This document shows positions 19,882 through 32,450 of a stretch of DNA of 64,000 bases, piece by piece (positions within the stretch are counted from its first letter, which is position 1; each line of letters starts with the position of its first letter). This DNA comes from Tatumella ptyseos ATCC 33301 (GTDB taxonomy: Bacteria > Pseudomonadota > Gammaproteobacteria > Enterobacterales > Enterobacteriaceae), in NCBI RefSeq assembly GCF_000735525.1, contig NZ_JMPR01000037.1, positions 1 through 64,000 of the forward strand. The letters run 5' to 3'. The position numbers and the translations under genes are program-made. Under the pieces are notes generated by a model. That model was given only the letters and a program-made list of their open reading frames with translations, searched no databases and was not told the origin of the DNA.

Positions 19882-21036
19882 ATGAAAGCACGGTCAGAAA
19901 ACAGGGATCTCCCTCAGAAGCTATTTACACTGATGTTTTTTGTATTAATGATGGTCGCCTGTTTCTGGGTGGTTCAGCCATTTATCCTTGGCTTTGCCTG
20001 GGCCGGCATGGTCGTTATCGCGACCTGGGGACTGATGCTGCGTATACAAAAAATTCTCTGGGGCCGCCGTTCGCTGGCTGTTCTGGCAATGACACTGATT
20101 TTATTACTGGTGTTTATTATTCCGATCGCCCTGCTGATCAGCAGTGTGCTGGATAACAGCGGGCCGGTGATTGCCTGGTTATCCTCCGGCCATATTCAGA
20201 TACCGAAACTCGAGTGGCTCAGCAATGTTCCGTATATCGGCAACAAACTGGCGCTGTACTATCAGAAAATGATCGCCGGCGGTGGCAGCGCATTAATCAC
20301 CAGCGTCCAGCCCTATATCGGTCGTACCACCAGCTTTTTTGTTGCCCAGGCAGGCCATTTTGGCCGGCTGATGGTGCATCTGACGCTGATGTTACTGTTC
20401 AGTATTCTGCTCTACTGGCGGGGTGAGCGCGTGGGCCAGGGAATACGGCATTTCGCTTACCGGCTGGCTTCACGCCGGGGTGACGCAGTGGTATTACTGG
20501 CAGGTCAGGCTATTCGTGCCGTTGCTCTGGGCGTCGTCGTGACCGCATTACTGCAGGGCGTCATCGGGGGCATTGGCTTAGCACTCTGCGGTATTCCTTA
20601 TGCGACTATCCTGACCGTAGTCATGATCCTCTGTTGCCTGATCCAGCTCGGCCCATTGCTGGTGCTGATCCCTGCGATTATCTGGCTGTACTGGAGCGGA
20701 GACACAACCTGGGGGACGGTACTGCTGGTCTGGAGCTGTGTTGTCGGTACCATGGACAGTTTTGTTCGCCCGATGCTGATCCGGCTGGGAGCCGATTTAC
20801 CGATGCTGATCATCCTTTCCGGGGTCATCGGCGGACTGGTAGCCTTCGGCATGATCGGCCTGTTTATTGGTCCGGTAGTACTCGCGGTCTCATACCGTCT
20901 GTTGTCGGTCTGGATGCATGAAGCGCCGGAGCCGCACGATAATCCGGATTTGGTGGTGGAAGAATTACTGGAAGATGCCCGTAAAACGGCAGAAGAAGAG
21001 CGTAATGCCCGTCAGGCACAGGCTCCTGTAAAATAA
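19882..21036 (+). CDS. ydiK: YdiK, AI-2E family inner-membrane protein
   Basis: A 384-residue PerM/AI-2E transporter family protein with about eight membrane spans and the family's long loop between spans 2 and 3. It is strongly similar to E. coli YdiK, for example QPFILGFAWAGMVVIATW, IRAVALGVVVTALLQ and RPMLIRLGADLPM. The substrate is unknown. The C-terminus is a charged tail of about 40 residues, longer than in E. coli (370). GAGG precedes the ATG. It is divergent from ydiJ and followed by rprA, as in E. coli. Confidence 0.93.
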   Translation: MKARSENRDLPQKLFTLMFFVLMMVACFWVVQPFILGFAWAGMVVIATWGLMLRIQKILWGRRSLAVLAMTLILLLVFIIPIALLISSVLDNSGPVIAWLSSGHIQIPKLEWLSNVPYIGNKLALYYQKMIAGGGSALITSVQPYIGRTTSFFVAQAGHFGRLMVHLTLMLLFSILLYWRGERVGQGIRHFAYRLASRRGDAVVLLAGQAIRAVALGVVVTALLQGVIGGIGLALCGIPYATILTVVMILCCLIQLGPLLVLIPAIIWLYWSGDTTWGTVLLVWSCVVGTMDSFVRPMLIRLGADLPMLIILSGVIGGLVAFGMIGLFIGPVVLAVSYRLLSVWMHEAPEPHDNPDLVVEELLEDARKTAEEERNARQAQAPVK

Positions 21037-21051
21037 TCATCACTGATCATT

Positions 21052-21074
21052 CTCCCCTGGCGACGTCAGGGGAG
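21052..21074 (+). terminator. Likely ydiK terminator
   Basis: CTCCCCTG and CAGGGGAG form an 8-bp stem with a 7-base loop, 16 bases after the ydiK stop codon. The following CTTTCCCT is only moderately T-rich. Confidence 0.55.
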
Positions 21075-21105
21075 CTTTCCCTCCCTACTGCCCCGCCATC
21101 CCGAA

Positions 21106-21119
21106 TGGGAAGATTCTTA
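21106..21119. promoter_or_regulatory. RcsB-type box upstream of rprA
   Basis: TGGGAAGATTCTTA fits the RcsAB/RcsB box pattern (TRVGAAWAWTSYGN) with two mismatches. It lies 30-45 bases before the likely rprA start, where RcsB activates rprA in E. coli. Confidence 0.68.
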
Positions 21120-21143
21120 CAGATTCAATACAAATTTAACTTT

Positions 21144-21236
21144 ACGATAACCCTTAGGATTTTGTTGCGGCATCTGAATGCCACCCCTCTATTGCTGTGT
21201 GTAGTCTTTGCCCTTCTCCGGACGGGCATTTTTTTA
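21144..21236 (+). ncRNA. rprA: Small regulatory RNA RprA
   Basis: Positions 21191-21213 (23 bases, ATTGCTGTGTGTAG and on) match the 3' part of E. coli RprA exactly, followed by a terminator hairpin (TGCCC with GGGCA) and seven T residues. The place, right after ydiK, and the upstream RcsB-type box also match. In E. coli RprA pairs with the rpoS leader through Hfq and raises RpoS translation, and it is made on Rcs envelope stress. The first half differs strongly from E. coli, and the 5' end is uncertain (about 21144 to 21155, depending on the -10 element chosen). Confidence 0.87.
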
Positions 21237-21361
21237 TTCTGAATTCCGCGCTTTCTCTCCTGTTTTACATTGCCGTTGATTGTAATCACACACTATTCGT
21301 CTATTGTTGAGGCCATATCTTGCCGGCATTTTCCGGTAAGCAGCATGACTTCGAGACTATC

Positions 21362-22405
21362 ATGAATAAAACCGATGAATTACGAACATCGCCGGTGGCA
21401 CGCCTGGTCACTCCGGAACAACTGGCACGACAATATCCGGTTTCAGAGGATATCAGTGCCAATATTCTGGCCACCCGGCAACGTATCAGCCAGATACTGC
21501 AGCACCCTACCCCTCGTTTACTGGTGGTGATCGGCCCCTGTTCGCTGCATGACCCGCAATCTGCGTTCGACTATGCTCAGCGCCTGAATCTGCTCCGTGA
21601 GCGCTACCAGGGCCCGCTGGAAATTGTTATGCGGACCTATTTCGAAAAACCCCGTACTGTTACCGGCTGGAAAGGCCTGATCAATGACCCCTGGCTGGAT
21701 GGCAGTTATCATATTAACGAAGGGCTGGCGATCGCCCGTAAATTACTGCTGGATATCAACGCATTAGGGATGCCGACGGCGACAGAGTTTCTGGACAGAG
21801 TGACCGGGCAGTTTATTGCCGATTTAATCAGCTGGGGGGCTATCGGCGCACGAACCACAGAAAGTCAGGTCCACCGGGAAATGGCTTCGGCGCTTTCCTG
21901 TCCTGTCGGCTTTAAGAACGGCACCGACGGCAATATTCGTATTGCTATCGATGCGATCCGTGCCGCACGGGCGAGTCACAGGTTTCTCTCCCCCGATAAA
22001 CAGGGACAAATGACCATTTATCAGACGCGGGGTAATCCGGACGGACACATCATTTTGCGGGGTGGCCGGACGCCGAATTATTCCGCTGAGCATGTGGCCG
22101 AAAGCCGCAACTTACTGGAAGCATCCCGGTTACCCGCCCGGCTGGTGATCGATTTCAGTCATGGCAACTGCCTGAAACAGCATCAGCGGCAATTACAGGT
22201 GGCACAGGATGTGGCCCGGCAACTGCGTAATGGCGAAACCGCTATCGCCGGGGTGATGATTGAAAGTTTCCTTGAAGAGGGCCGCCAGGACATGACCCCG
22301 GGGCAGCCTCTGGTTTATGGTCAGTCCATCACCGACCCATGCCTCAGTTGGGGGGACACTGAGAAAGTCCTGGAAAACCTGGCGGAAGCTGTCTCCGCCC
22401 TCTGA
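21362..22405 (+). CDS. aroH: DAHP synthase, tryptophan-sensitive type (AroH)
   Basis: A 347-residue 3-deoxy-D-arabino-heptulosonate-7-phosphate synthase. It joins phosphoenolpyruvate and erythrose-4-phosphate in the first step of aromatic synthesis. The N-terminus MNKTDELRTSPVARLVTPEQ and blocks such as VIGPCSLHD, MRTYFEKPRTVTGWKGL and WGAIGARTTESQ match E. coli AroH, the tryptophan-inhibited isoenzyme, better than AroF or AroG. It is next to ydiK/rprA and selO as in E. coli. The start was chosen by homology over an ATG 14 codons upstream. I could not find a TrpR operator in front of it, unlike E. coli. Confidence 0.93.
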   Translation: MNKTDELRTSPVARLVTPEQLARQYPVSEDISANILATRQRISQILQHPTPRLLVVIGPCSLHDPQSAFDYAQRLNLLRERYQGPLEIVMRTYFEKPRTVTGWKGLINDPWLDGSYHINEGLAIARKLLLDINALGMPTATEFLDRVTGQFIADLISWGAIGARTTESQVHREMASALSCPVGFKNGTDGNIRIAIDAIRAARASHRFLSPDKQGQMTIYQTRGNPDGHIILRGGRTPNYSAEHVAESRNLLEASRLPARLVIDFSHGNCLKQHQRQLQVAQDVARQLRNGETAIAGVMIESFLEEGRQDMTPGQPLVYGQSITDPCLSWGDTEKVLENLAEAVSAL

Positions 22406-22418
22406 CAGTAACCGGAGG

Positions 22419-23858
22419 TCAGCTCGAACAGCTGATCTCCAGTGATTTCCCCCATTCCGGCGGCCGGTTAAACAGCGCCTGTTGTTCAGGCAACAACTGA
22501 TACGGGTTTTGCAATGCGTTATGCAGGCCCGCCAGTTGCTCCGTGCCGCCTTTTTCTGTCTCGTCTATCACCTGTTGTGCCAGGTAATTTCTTAGCACCA
22601 GCGCCGGATTGGCTGCCTGCATCATCTCTCTGCGCTGCGCATCGCTGTACTGTTCGTCCAGCAGGCGCTTACGGTACTGACTGAACCAGTGATCGAAGGC
22701 CGCACGATCAATGAATTCATCCCTGAGCGGTGACTGGCTCTGTTGTTGTTCTGTCTCACTGAGCAAGCGGAATGTGCGCGTATAATCACTGCCTTCGGCT
22801 GCCATCAGCGCCAGCAGCCCGCTGAGCAGGTCATTGTCATCCTGCTGTGCCGTAAACAGCCCCAGTTTTCGCCGCATCTGTTGCCCCCAGACACTCATCA
22901 GCTCATCTTCATAAACCCCGAGTGCTTGCTTGAGTTGCGGCAGAGATAACAGGGGAGATAACGCATGGGCCAGCCGGTTAAGGTTCCATAACCCTGCGGA
23001 AGGCTGATTTTCGAAGCTGTATCGCCCCTGATAGTCACTATGATTGCAGATAAAGCCGGGGTTGTAATCGTCCATAAACCCGTACGGACCGTAATCCAGG
23101 GTCAGACCCAGCAGCGACATATTATCGGTATTCATCACTCCGTGAGAAAAACCAACACTCTGCCAGAGCGCTATCAGCCTGGCCGTGCGTTTCACCACAT
23201 CGGTGAACCACAGCAGATAACGGTCCGGTGCATCTGTCAGCTCAGGCCAGTGATGGCGAATGGCATAATCGGCCAGCGCTCTGACCTGATCCGGTTGATT
23301 GCGGTAAAAGAAGTGTTCAAAGTGACCAAAACGCAGATGACTTTCGGCAATACGGACCAGCATTGCGCCCTGCTCGGTCTGCTCGCGCTGCACCGGCTCT
23401 TCACTCACCGCCAGGCTCAGTGCGCGGGTTGTCGGGATCCCCAGACCATGTAATGCCTCTGAGGCCAGAAACTCTCTGACCGTCGAACGCACCACCGCCC
23501 GCCCGTCGCCCATACGCGAATAAGGGGTCAGTCCGGCCCCTTTCAGATGCCAGTCATATTTCCGGCCATCCGGCAGTTGCTGCTCACCCAGTAACAAACC
23601 CCGCCCATCGCCCAACTGACCGGCCCATACGCCAAACTGATGACCACTGTAGACCTGAGCGAGCGGTGACATCCCGGACAGCACATCCCCCCCATAAAAC
23701 ACCGGGTGCCCTGTTCCGGCAAAGAGTTGTTCGTCGAGCTGTAACTCCCGACGTAAAGGCTGGTTGTGGTAGAGCAGACGCCCCTGTTTTAGCGGGGTTG
23801 GAGTCACCCGACGATAAAAATCAGGTAGCTCGTCGAACCAGGTATTCGTAAACTGCAT
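22419..23858 (-). CDS. selO: Protein adenylyltransferase SelO (YdiU)
   Basis: A 479-residue SelO-family pseudokinase-fold enzyme. The family transfers AMP from ATP to Ser, Thr or Tyr of proteins and helps in oxidative stress. Seen here are the [17 protein letters not shown] block, the active-site [20 protein letters not shown], and the metal-binding NTDNMSLLG and DYGPYGFMD segments. The C-terminus is CSS, as in E. coli; the related selenoproteins carry selenocysteine near this end. The ATG chosen matches the E. coli N-terminus and follows GGAG. It converges tightly (13 bases) with aroH, with no hairpin visible in the gap. Confidence 0.95.
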   Translation of the reverse strand: MQFTNTWFDELPDFYRRVTPTPLKQGRLLYHNQPLRRELQLDEQLFAGTGHPVFYGGDVLSGMSPLAQVYSGHQFGVWAGQLGDGRGLLLGEQQLPDGRKYDWHLKGAGLTPYSRMGDGRAVVRSTVREFLASEALHGLGIPTTRALSLAVSEEPVQREQTEQGAMLVRIAESHLRFGHFEHFFYRNQPDQVRALADYAIRHHWPELTDAPDRYLLWFTDVVKRTARLIALWQSVGFSHGVMNTDNMSLLGLTLDYGPYGFMDDYNPGFICNHSDYQGRYSFENQPSAGLWNLNRLAHALSPLLSLPQLKQALGVYEDELMSVWGQQMRRKLGLFTAQQDDNDLLSGLLALMAAEGSDYTRTFRLLSETEQQQSQSPLRDEFIDRAAFDHWFSQYRKRLLDEQYSDAQRREMMQAANPALVLRNYLAQQVIDETEKGGTEQLAGLHNALQNPYQLLPEQQALFNRPPEWGKSLEISCSS

Positions 23859-24011
23859 AAGGACTCCGCAGGTGGGTACTGTGTCAGACAAGTATCTTAT
23901 AAGAGGATAAGACGGCAGTGTAACCTGACTGAAGCGAGGATAACAGCCATCGCGCGGCCTTGCGGGCAGGATGCGTAAGGAGAATAACGGAAACGCACGA
24001 ACAGATAACGG

Positions 24012-24473
24012 CTAAATGCGTCGGGCCTGCCAGAACACTTTTCGCCAGTAGACATTATTCAGTGAAGAGCGCATAACCCCCCGGCTGGTGGATGCATGAA
24101 TGAACTGATTATTTTTGTCGTAAATACCCACATGCAAGCCGTCACCTCCCCAGCCGGTTTTAAAGAACACCAGGTCACCGGGCATCAGGTCACTTTTACG
24201 GATCCGGGTACCGATGTCACTCTGGCCACGGGTCGTTCGGGGTAAACGGATATCAAAACGGTCACGGAATGTCAGATAAACGAAACCGGAACAATCAACC
24301 CCCCGGCGGCTCAGACCACCAAAGCGGTACGGGGTACCCCGCCACTGAGATAACTGCTCATTAAGCACGGCCCTGACCACAGCAGGATCAGAAAGATTTG
24401 CATTCGGTGCAGGCGCATGTGAGCTGCATCCCGCCAGTAACATTATCAGAAAGACGATTACTATCCGTACCAT
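24012..24473 (-). CDS. nlpC: NlpC/P60 family lipoprotein peptidase NlpC
   Basis: A 153-residue lipoprotein with the lipobox LLAGC (lipidated Cys at about residue 15) and an NlpC/P60 cysteine-peptidase domain. The catalytic Cys lies in GVDCSGFVYL and the His in GLHVGIYD, with a further His in FIHAST. Family members cut peptidoglycan stem peptides. It is near-identical in length to E. coli NlpC. The start was chosen for the signal peptide and the GGAG site; an upstream ATG exists. In E. coli btuCED lies between nlpC and ihfA; here ihfA follows directly upstream. Confidence 0.93.
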   Translation of the reverse strand: MVRIVIVFLIMLLAGCSSHAPAPNANLSDPAVVRAVLNEQLSQWRGTPYRFGGLSRRGVDCSGFVYLTFRDRFDIRLPRTTRGQSDIGTRIRKSDLMPGDLVFFKTGWGGDGLHVGIYDKNNQFIHASTSRGVMRSSLNNVYWRKVFWQARRI

Positions 24474-24704
24474 AAGCAAGCTCCGTAAACTGCTATCTGT
24501 CATGACTTTCAGGGTTACAGCGCAACTGACATCAGAGGTTATCTGCGTCGGGGAGGATAACTTCAGGGTGATAATATCAGGAAAAGAATGGTTACCCTAC
24601 ATCAGCAAGTCTGGCCACCTGTAACTTTAATTAGCCCCGGGTGTGGCCCTTCACTACCCCGGCGACAGACGACGCTGACATGCTCCCCACCCCGGTCAGC
24701 GGAT

Positions 24705-24733
24705 AAAAAAAAGGCCGCAAACGCGACCTTTTT
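24705..24733 (-). terminator. ihfA terminator
   Basis: On the minus strand AAAAAGG-CGC pairs with GCG-CCTTTTT around a short loop and runs into a long T-tract, 22 bases past the ihfA stop codon. It ends the thrS-to-ihfA transcription unit. Confidence 0.85.
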
Positions 24734-24754
24734 CACTATGCTCTGTCACAATGC

Positions 24755-25054
24755 TTAGCTTTGCTTCGGAGCAGCATTCTCGACACGACTTTTCAATTTC
24801 TGTCCCGGGCGGAAAGTCACAACACGGCGAGCTGTAATCGGGATGTCTTCCCCGGTTTTCGGGTTACGTCCCGGCCGTTGATTCTTATCGCGTAGGTCAA
24901 AATTGCCAAAGCCTGACAGTTTTACCTGCTCACCATTTTCCAGCGCCCTACGGACTTCTTCAAAAAACAGTTCAACAAGATCCTTCGCGTCACGTTTGCT
25001 AAGACCCAGTTTTTCAAACAGATACTCTGACATTTCAGCTTTTGTAAGCGCCAT
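24755..25054 (-). CDS. ihfA: Integration host factor subunit alpha
   Basis: A 99-residue HU-family DNA-bending protein that pairs with IhfB and makes sharp bends at specific sites in promoters, phage attachment sites and origins. The family signature [21 protein letters not shown] (positions about 47-67) includes the beta-arm with the proline that intercalates DNA. It starts 5 bases past the pheT stop codon and is the last gene of the unit, the arrangement in E. coli. Confidence 0.98.
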   Translation of the reverse strand: MALTKAEMSEYLFEKLGLSKRDAKDLVELFFEEVRRALENGEQVKLSGFGNFDLRDKNQRPGRNPKTGEDIPITARRVVTFRPGQKLKSRVENAAPKQS

Positions 25055-25058
25055 AGGT

Positions 25059-27446
25059 TCAATCCCTCAAGGTTGCCTGGAATCGCTCTTTTAATGCCGC
25101 AACACAGTTAGCTACAGTCGCGGCAATGTCCTCTTCTTCGAGTGTCCGGCTGGTATCCTGCAAAATCAGGCTGATCGCAAGGCTCTTATAACCCTCACTC
25201 ACACCCTTACCACGGTACACATCGAATAAGTTTACGCCAACTATCTGATTTACGCCAACTTTCTTACACTCTGCGATGATATCCGCTGAAGGGACGTTTT
25301 CGGCAACCACCACAGCAATATCACGACGGTTTGCCGGGAAGCGGGAAACCTCCTTCGCAGCAGGCAGCAAGCGGTCTGCAACCTTGTCCCACAGCAATTC
25401 AAATACCACTGTCCGGCCGTTCAGGTCAAGTTTACGTTCAAGTTCCGGATGCACAACACCAATAAAACCAATGTATTGATCCTGCAAATAAATCCCTGCG
25501 CTCTGGCCAGGATGTAACGCAGAATGCTGTGCCGCACGGAACTCAATCGATGCAGCTTTTCCGGTCAGGTCCAGTACCGACTCCAGGTCACCTTTCAGAT
25601 CGAAATAATCGACAGTCGCACGTTCCTGATCCCAATGCTCTTCAAAACGCGGCCCGGTGATCACCCCTGCCAGCATCAGTTCCTGACGGATCCCCAGTTC
25701 AGCATCGGTATCCGGAACAAAACGTAAGCCGCTTTCGAACAGACGAACACGGCTCTGCTGGCGGTTCTGGTTATACACCACCGCACCCAGTAAGCCGGTC
25801 AGCAGTGACAGACGCATCGCAGACATATCGACAGAGATCGGGTTAGGCAGCAGTAAGGCTTCTTCACCCGGGTGAACCAGGTTTTGCAGTTTAGGATCCA
25901 CAAAACTGTAGGTAATGGCTTCCTGGTAACCTTTATCAACCAGCATGGCTTTCACGCGTGACAGCGGCAGGTTAGCTTCACGGTGCGGAGGCATCACCAG
26001 ATCAGCCCGGACCGGGACATCGGGGATATTGTTATATCCGTAAATACGCGCGACTTCTTCGACCAGATCTTCTTCGATAGCCATATCGAAACGCCAGGCC
26101 GGTGCCGTTGCCGTCCACTGTCCTTCTGCGGTGACTACATGGCAGCCCAGACGTTGCAGGATATCGGTCACCTGCTCATCTGCAATATGATGGCCGATCA
26201 GACGGTCCAGTTTTTCACGACGCAGGGTAATAGTCGCCGGTACCGGCAGTGTTTCCTGATGGCTACGGTCAATCACAGGACCGGCTGCACCGCCGCAGAT
26301 TTCCAGCAACAGCGCCGTTGCACGCTCGATAGCACGGTACTGCAGTGCAGAATCAACACCGCGCTCGTAACGGTGTGAAGCATCGGTATGCAGACCATAA
26401 CGACGGGCACGACCGGTGATCGCTAACGGGTCAAAGTACGCACTTTCAAACAGGATATTGGTGGTGCTTTCATTCACCCCGGAGTCTGCCCCGCCAAAGA
26501 TACCGGCCATCGCCAGTGCTTTTTGCTGGTCAGCGATCACCAGAGTATCTGAGGTCAGCGTGACTTCGTTACCGTCCAGCAGTGTCAGCTTTTCACCTTC
26601 CACGGCCTGACGGACAACAATGCCGCCCTGCACACGGTCGAGATCGAAGGCATGCATTGGCTGGCCCAGTTCCATCAGGACGTAGTTAGTAATGTCCACC
26701 ACGGCATCGACTGAACGGATCCCGCAACGACGTAATTTTTCTTTCATCCACAGCGGACTTTCCACGCTGACGTCGATACCGGTAATAACACGACCCAGGT
26801 AGCGCGGACAGGCATCGGTAGCCTGAACCTCAACCGGGAATGTTTTATCGGTGGAAGGTGTGACCGCCGCAATTTCCGGCTCCGTCAGTGGCAGACCATT
26901 CAGAACGGCAACATCACGGGCAACCCCCATAATGCTCAGGCAGTCAGCACGGTTAGGCGTGACGCTGATTTCAATGGTGTTGTCATCCAGTTTCAGAAAC
27001 TGACGGAAGTCAGTGCCCGGCACCGCATCTGCCGGTAATTCCATAATACCGTCAGATTCTACATTGATACCCAGTTCAGAGTACGAGCACAACATCCCTT
27101 CAGACGGCTCACCACGCAGTTTTGCGGCTTTAATTTTAAAATCACCCGGCAATACAGCACCGACGGTCGCAACAGCAACTTTCAGTCCCTGCCGGCAGTT
27201 AGGCGCACCACAGACGATATCCAGCAGACGGGAACCACCGACATTGACTTTAGTGACACGTAACTTATCGGCATTCGGGTGCTGCCCGCATTCAACCACT
27301 TCACCGACCACAACGCCATGGAATGCCCCGGCAACCGCGGTAACATCGTCCACTTCCAGACCGGCCATGGTGATTTGTCCGGAAAGTTCTTCACTGTTCA
27401 GGGCCGGATTTACCCATTCACGTAACCAGAGTTCACTGAATTTCAT
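25059..27446 (-). CDS. pheT: Phenylalanyl-tRNA synthetase beta subunit
   Basis: A 795-residue beta chain of the alpha2-beta2 synthetase. In order it has a tRNA-binding OB domain (about 40-150), the B3/B4 editing domain (about 210-390), the B5 domain (about 400-480), a catalytic-like core and the C-terminal ferredoxin-fold anticodon-binding domain (about 700-795, with [14 protein letters not shown]). Length and sequence agree with E. coli. It follows pheS by 14 bases and shares its attenuator. Confidence 0.98.
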   Translation of the reverse strand: MKFSELWLREWVNPALNSEELSGQITMAGLEVDDVTAVAGAFHGVVVGEVVECGQHPNADKLRVTKVNVGGSRLLDIVCGAPNCRQGLKVAVATVGAVLPGDFKIKAAKLRGEPSEGMLCSYSELGINVESDGIMELPADAVPGTDFRQFLKLDDNTIEISVTPNRADCLSIMGVARDVAVLNGLPLTEPEIAAVTPSTDKTFPVEVQATDACPRYLGRVITGIDVSVESPLWMKEKLRRCGIRSVDAVVDITNYVLMELGQPMHAFDLDRVQGGIVVRQAVEGEKLTLLDGNEVTLTSDTLVIADQQKALAMAGIFGGADSGVNESTTNILFESAYFDPLAITGRARRYGLHTDASHRYERGVDSALQYRAIERATALLLEICGGAAGPVIDRSHQETLPVPATITLRREKLDRLIGHHIADEQVTDILQRLGCHVVTAEGQWTATAPAWRFDMAIEEDLVEEVARIYGYNNIPDVPVRADLVMPPHREANLPLSRVKAMLVDKGYQEAITYSFVDPKLQNLVHPGEEALLLPNPISVDMSAMRLSLLTGLLGAVVYNQNRQQSRVRLFESGLRFVPDTDAELGIRQELMLAGVITGPRFEEHWDQERATVDYFDLKGDLESVLDLTGKAASIEFRAAQHSALHPGQSAGIYLQDQYIGFIGVVHPELERKLDLNGRTVVFELLWDKVADRLLPAAKEVSRFPANRRDIAVVVAENVPSADIIAECKKVGVNQIVGVNLFDVYRGKGVSEGYKSLAISLILQDTSRTLEEEDIAATVANCVAALKERFQATLRD

Positions 27447-27460
27447 TGGATAACCTGCCC

Positions 27461-28462
<1,002 letters not shown>

Positions 28463-28517
28463 TTAGTCTGGTATTTGTTCCACTCCGGGATGACTCCCGG
28501 GGCTGTTTCGCCAAAAC

Positions 28518-28545
28518 GAAAAAAGCCTCCACCAGGGAGGCTTTT
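28518..28545 (-). terminator. Attenuator terminator of pheST
   Basis: On the minus strand AAAAGCCTCC and GGAGGCTTTTTT form a strong hairpin with a T-run, 46 bases after the pheM stop codon and 73 bases before pheS. Ribosome stalling at the Phe codons of pheM would favour an alternative fold and read-through. Confidence 0.9.
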
Positions 28546-28590
28546 AGCGCGATTTTTCGTTTCTTTTCTGCTGCGCAAAAGCCCCTGACA

Positions 28591-28635
28591 TCAGGTGCTA
28601 AAGTAAAAAAAGAAACGGAAAATAGCAGCATTCAT
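28591..28635 (-). CDS. pheM: Leader peptide PheM
   Basis: A 14-codon ORF encodes [14 protein letters not shown], identical to E. coli PheM as I recall it, with five Phe codons. It is the control peptide of the phenylalanyl-tRNA synthetase attenuator and is followed by the terminator hairpin before pheS. Confidence 0.96.
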
Positions 28636-28722
28636 GCTTGCGTTACCTTAGTTGCTGAGAAAGAAAACGGACTACTATAATAACAGATTAAAGTCAGAGA
28701 GTTAGCTTTTCTTAGCAGAAAT

Positions 28723-28746
28723 AAAAAAGGGAGCAAGCTCCCTTTT
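28723..28746 (-). terminator. Terminator after rplT
   Basis: AAAAGGGAGC and GCTCCCTTTT with a 2-base loop lie just past the rplT stop codon and run into T residues on the minus strand. It separates the infC-rpmI-rplT part from pheM-pheST-ihfA, although partial read-through is known in E. coli. Confidence 0.88.
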
Positions 28747-28755
28747 CTAACTGAC

Positions 28756-29127
<372 letters not shown>

Positions 29128-29154
29128 TTATATTCTGTGAAAAAAAAAGTTAAC

Positions 29155-29439
<285 letters not shown>

Positions 29440-29454
29440 TTACTTGAATGCCTG

Positions 29455-29997
<543 letters not shown>

Positions 29998-31926
29998 TTA
30001 CTCCTCCAATTGATTAAGATTTCTGCTGCGAATTTCCTGCTGCAGATTATCTATAAATACGTCGACATCAATAGATCCTAAATCTTTTCCACGGCGGGTA
30101 CGCACGGCAACTTTACCGGCCTCCACTTCTTTTTCACCGCAGACAAGCATATAAGGGACACGACGTAATGTGTGTTCACGAATTTTAAAGCCAATCTTCT
30201 CGTTTCTCAAGTCTGCTTTTACACGAATACCCGCTTTTTGTAATTTACGGGTCAATTCGTTGACATAATCCGCCTGATTATCGGTGATATTCATCACGAC
30301 AACCTGTAACGGTGCCAGCCAGCTTGGGAAGAAACCTGCATATTCTTCGGTAAGAATACCGATAAAGCGCTCCATAGAGCCAAGAATAGCACGGTGGATC
30401 ATTACCGGGGTCTGGCGTTCGTTGTTTTCGCCGACATAGGTAGCGTCCAGTCGTCCCGGTAATGAGAAATCGAGCTGTACTGTACCACACTGCCACGCAC
30501 GATCCAGACAATCATACAAAGTAAATTCAATTTTAGGGCCATAAAACGCCCCTTCACCCGGCTGGTACTCGAATTCAATGTCGTTTTCTTTCAGTGCTTC
30601 GGCCAGATTCTGCTCCGCACGGTCCCACAATTCGTCGCTGCCGATACGTTTTTCAGGACGGGTAGACAGCTTAACGACAATTTTTTCAAAGCCGAAGGTG
30701 CCGTACATGTCATAAATCATCCGGATACAGCTATTCACTTCATCCAGAATCTGGTCTTCGGTACAGAAAATATGCGCATCGTCCTGGGTAAACCCACGGA
30801 CACGCATCAGACCATGTAATGCCCCTGACGGTTCGTTACGGTGGCAGCTACCAAATTCCGCCATACGTAATGGCAGGTCACGGTAAGATTTTAGACCCTG
30901 ATTGAAAATTTGCACGTGGCCCGGGCAGTTCATTGGCTTAATACAGTATTCACGGTTCTCTGAAGAGGTGGTGAACATCGCCTCTTTATAGTTTTCCCAG
31001 TGACCTGTTTTTTCCCATAACACCCGGTCCATCATAAACGGACCTTTCACTTCCTGATACTGGTACTCTTTCAGCTTGGTACGGACAAAGACTTCCAGTT
31101 CGCGGAAAATAGTCCAGCCGTCATTATGCCAGAACACCATACCCGGCGCTTCTTCCTGCATATGATACAGGTCAAGCTGTTTACCGATTTTACGGTGGTC
31201 ACGCTTCGCCGCTTCTTCCAGACGTTTCAGGTAGGCAGCCAGCTGTTTTTTATCGGCCCAGGCCGTACCGTAGATACGCTGCAGCATTTTGTTATTGCTG
31301 TCACCGCGCCAATAAGCACCGGAAATTTTCTGTAATTTGAAGTGATGACAGAAACGCATATTCGGTACGTGCGGACCGCGGCACATATCGATATATTCTT
31401 CATGATGGTACAGGCCGGGACGGTCATCATGGCTGATGTTCTCATCCAGAATCGCCATCTTGTAGCTTTCGCCACGTGACTCAAAGGTATCCCGCGCTTC
31501 CTGCCAGCTAACGTTCTTTTTAATGACGTTATAATTAGTTTCAGCCAGCTCGTGCATACGTTTTTCGAGCCGCTCGATGTCTTCCTGGGTCAGGGTGTGA
31601 TCCATATCCACATCATAGTAGAAACCATTATCAATCACCGGACCGATAGCCATTTTGGTATCCGGCCACAGTTGCTTGATAGCATGCCCCAACAGGTGAG
31701 CACAGGAGTGGCGAAGGATTTCCAGACCGGCTTCATCTTTCGCGGTAATGATCGCAACCTCAGAATCTTCGGTAATAGGATCAACCGCATCCACCAGCTC
31801 ACCGTTTACCCGACCCGCGATACAGGCTTTAGCAAGCCCCGGACCGATATCCTGAGCAATATCCATGACACTGACCGCATGGTCAAAAGAACGCTGACTT
31901 CCATCAGGAAGAGTAATAACAGGCAT
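29998..31926 (-). CDS. thrS: Threonyl-tRNA synthetase
   Basis: A 642-residue class II synthetase, the same length as E. coli. In order it has the TGS domain (about 1-62), the editing domain with its H-x4-H and cysteine zinc-like site ([12 protein letters not shown]), the catalytic core with [25 protein letters not shown] and the zinc ligands, and the C-terminal anticodon-binding domain. In E. coli ThrS represses its own translation by binding tRNA-like structures in the leader. It is the first gene of the translation cluster. Confidence 0.99.
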   Translation of the reverse strand: MPVITLPDGSQRSFDHAVSVMDIAQDIGPGLAKACIAGRVNGELVDAVDPITEDSEVAIITAKDEAGLEILRHSCAHLLGHAIKQLWPDTKMAIGPVIDNGFYYDVDMDHTLTQEDIERLEKRMHELAETNYNVIKKNVSWQEARDTFESRGESYKMAILDENISHDDRPGLYHHEEYIDMCRGPHVPNMRFCHHFKLQKISGAYWRGDSNNKMLQRIYGTAWADKKQLAAYLKRLEEAAKRDHRKIGKQLDLYHMQEEAPGMVFWHNDGWTIFRELEVFVRTKLKEYQYQEVKGPFMMDRVLWEKTGHWENYKEAMFTTSSENREYCIKPMNCPGHVQIFNQGLKSYRDLPLRMAEFGSCHRNEPSGALHGLMRVRGFTQDDAHIFCTEDQILDEVNSCIRMIYDMYGTFGFEKIVVKLSTRPEKRIGSDELWDRAEQNLAEALKENDIEFEYQPGEGAFYGPKIEFTLYDCLDRAWQCGTVQLDFSLPGRLDATYVGENNERQTPVMIHRAILGSMERFIGILTEEYAGFFPSWLAPLQVVVMNITDNQADYVNELTRKLQKAGIRVKADLRNEKIGFKIREHTLRRVPYMLVCGEKEVEAGKVAVRTRRGKDLGSIDVDVFIDNLQQEIRSRNLNQLEE

Positions 31927-32450
31927 TTCATATCCTTAATTGCAGTGGTAACCCACACGAAAGGCTACATGCAAATATTGATTTTTATTTAAATTCAGTA
32001 AGTTACACTACCATCACAACACAAAATTATCTGTCTGGTACACTCATAGGTACACAAAAGTAACTCTATGTTTTCTTTGATGTGCTGCAGTCTGGTAATG
32101 GTACATGCTAATCCGCCTGACGAAAAGAATGGGATTAACATCAAAGGGATTTTATCAGTACCCGCCTCATGATCTGTACAAAAAAACCGCAGGATACTTT
32201 GTCACGGGGGAAACTCCGTTTTTTAGTGCAACGCTCTTTTCAAAGCTATAGGACGTTGCAGGAGGGATCGCTCAGCAGCAAAAGTACTGCTTCACTGTCG
32301 CCTTGACCGGGCACGTCACGGCTTAGCGTTATGTCTGCTTTTACAAACTTACTGTTCTGAAACAATTTAACAATTAAATTAATAAATTAGTCCATCGTGG
32401 TTCTGTCAGCGGATGTTATTCTTATGCGGCAATAACAGGAGAGTTTTATT
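31927..32450. other. thrS leader and intergenic stretch of 524 bases
   Basis: Next to thrS, the minus strand reads a stretch containing CGTGTGGGTTACCACTGC and AAGGATATGAA, resembling the E. coli thrS leader, whose loop mimics the tRNA-Thr anticodon arm for autoregulation. The rest is A/T-rich near 31980-32060 and otherwise featureless to me. Near its right end it should hold the promoter of the small secreted-protein gene, which I could not pin down. Confidence 0.4.
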
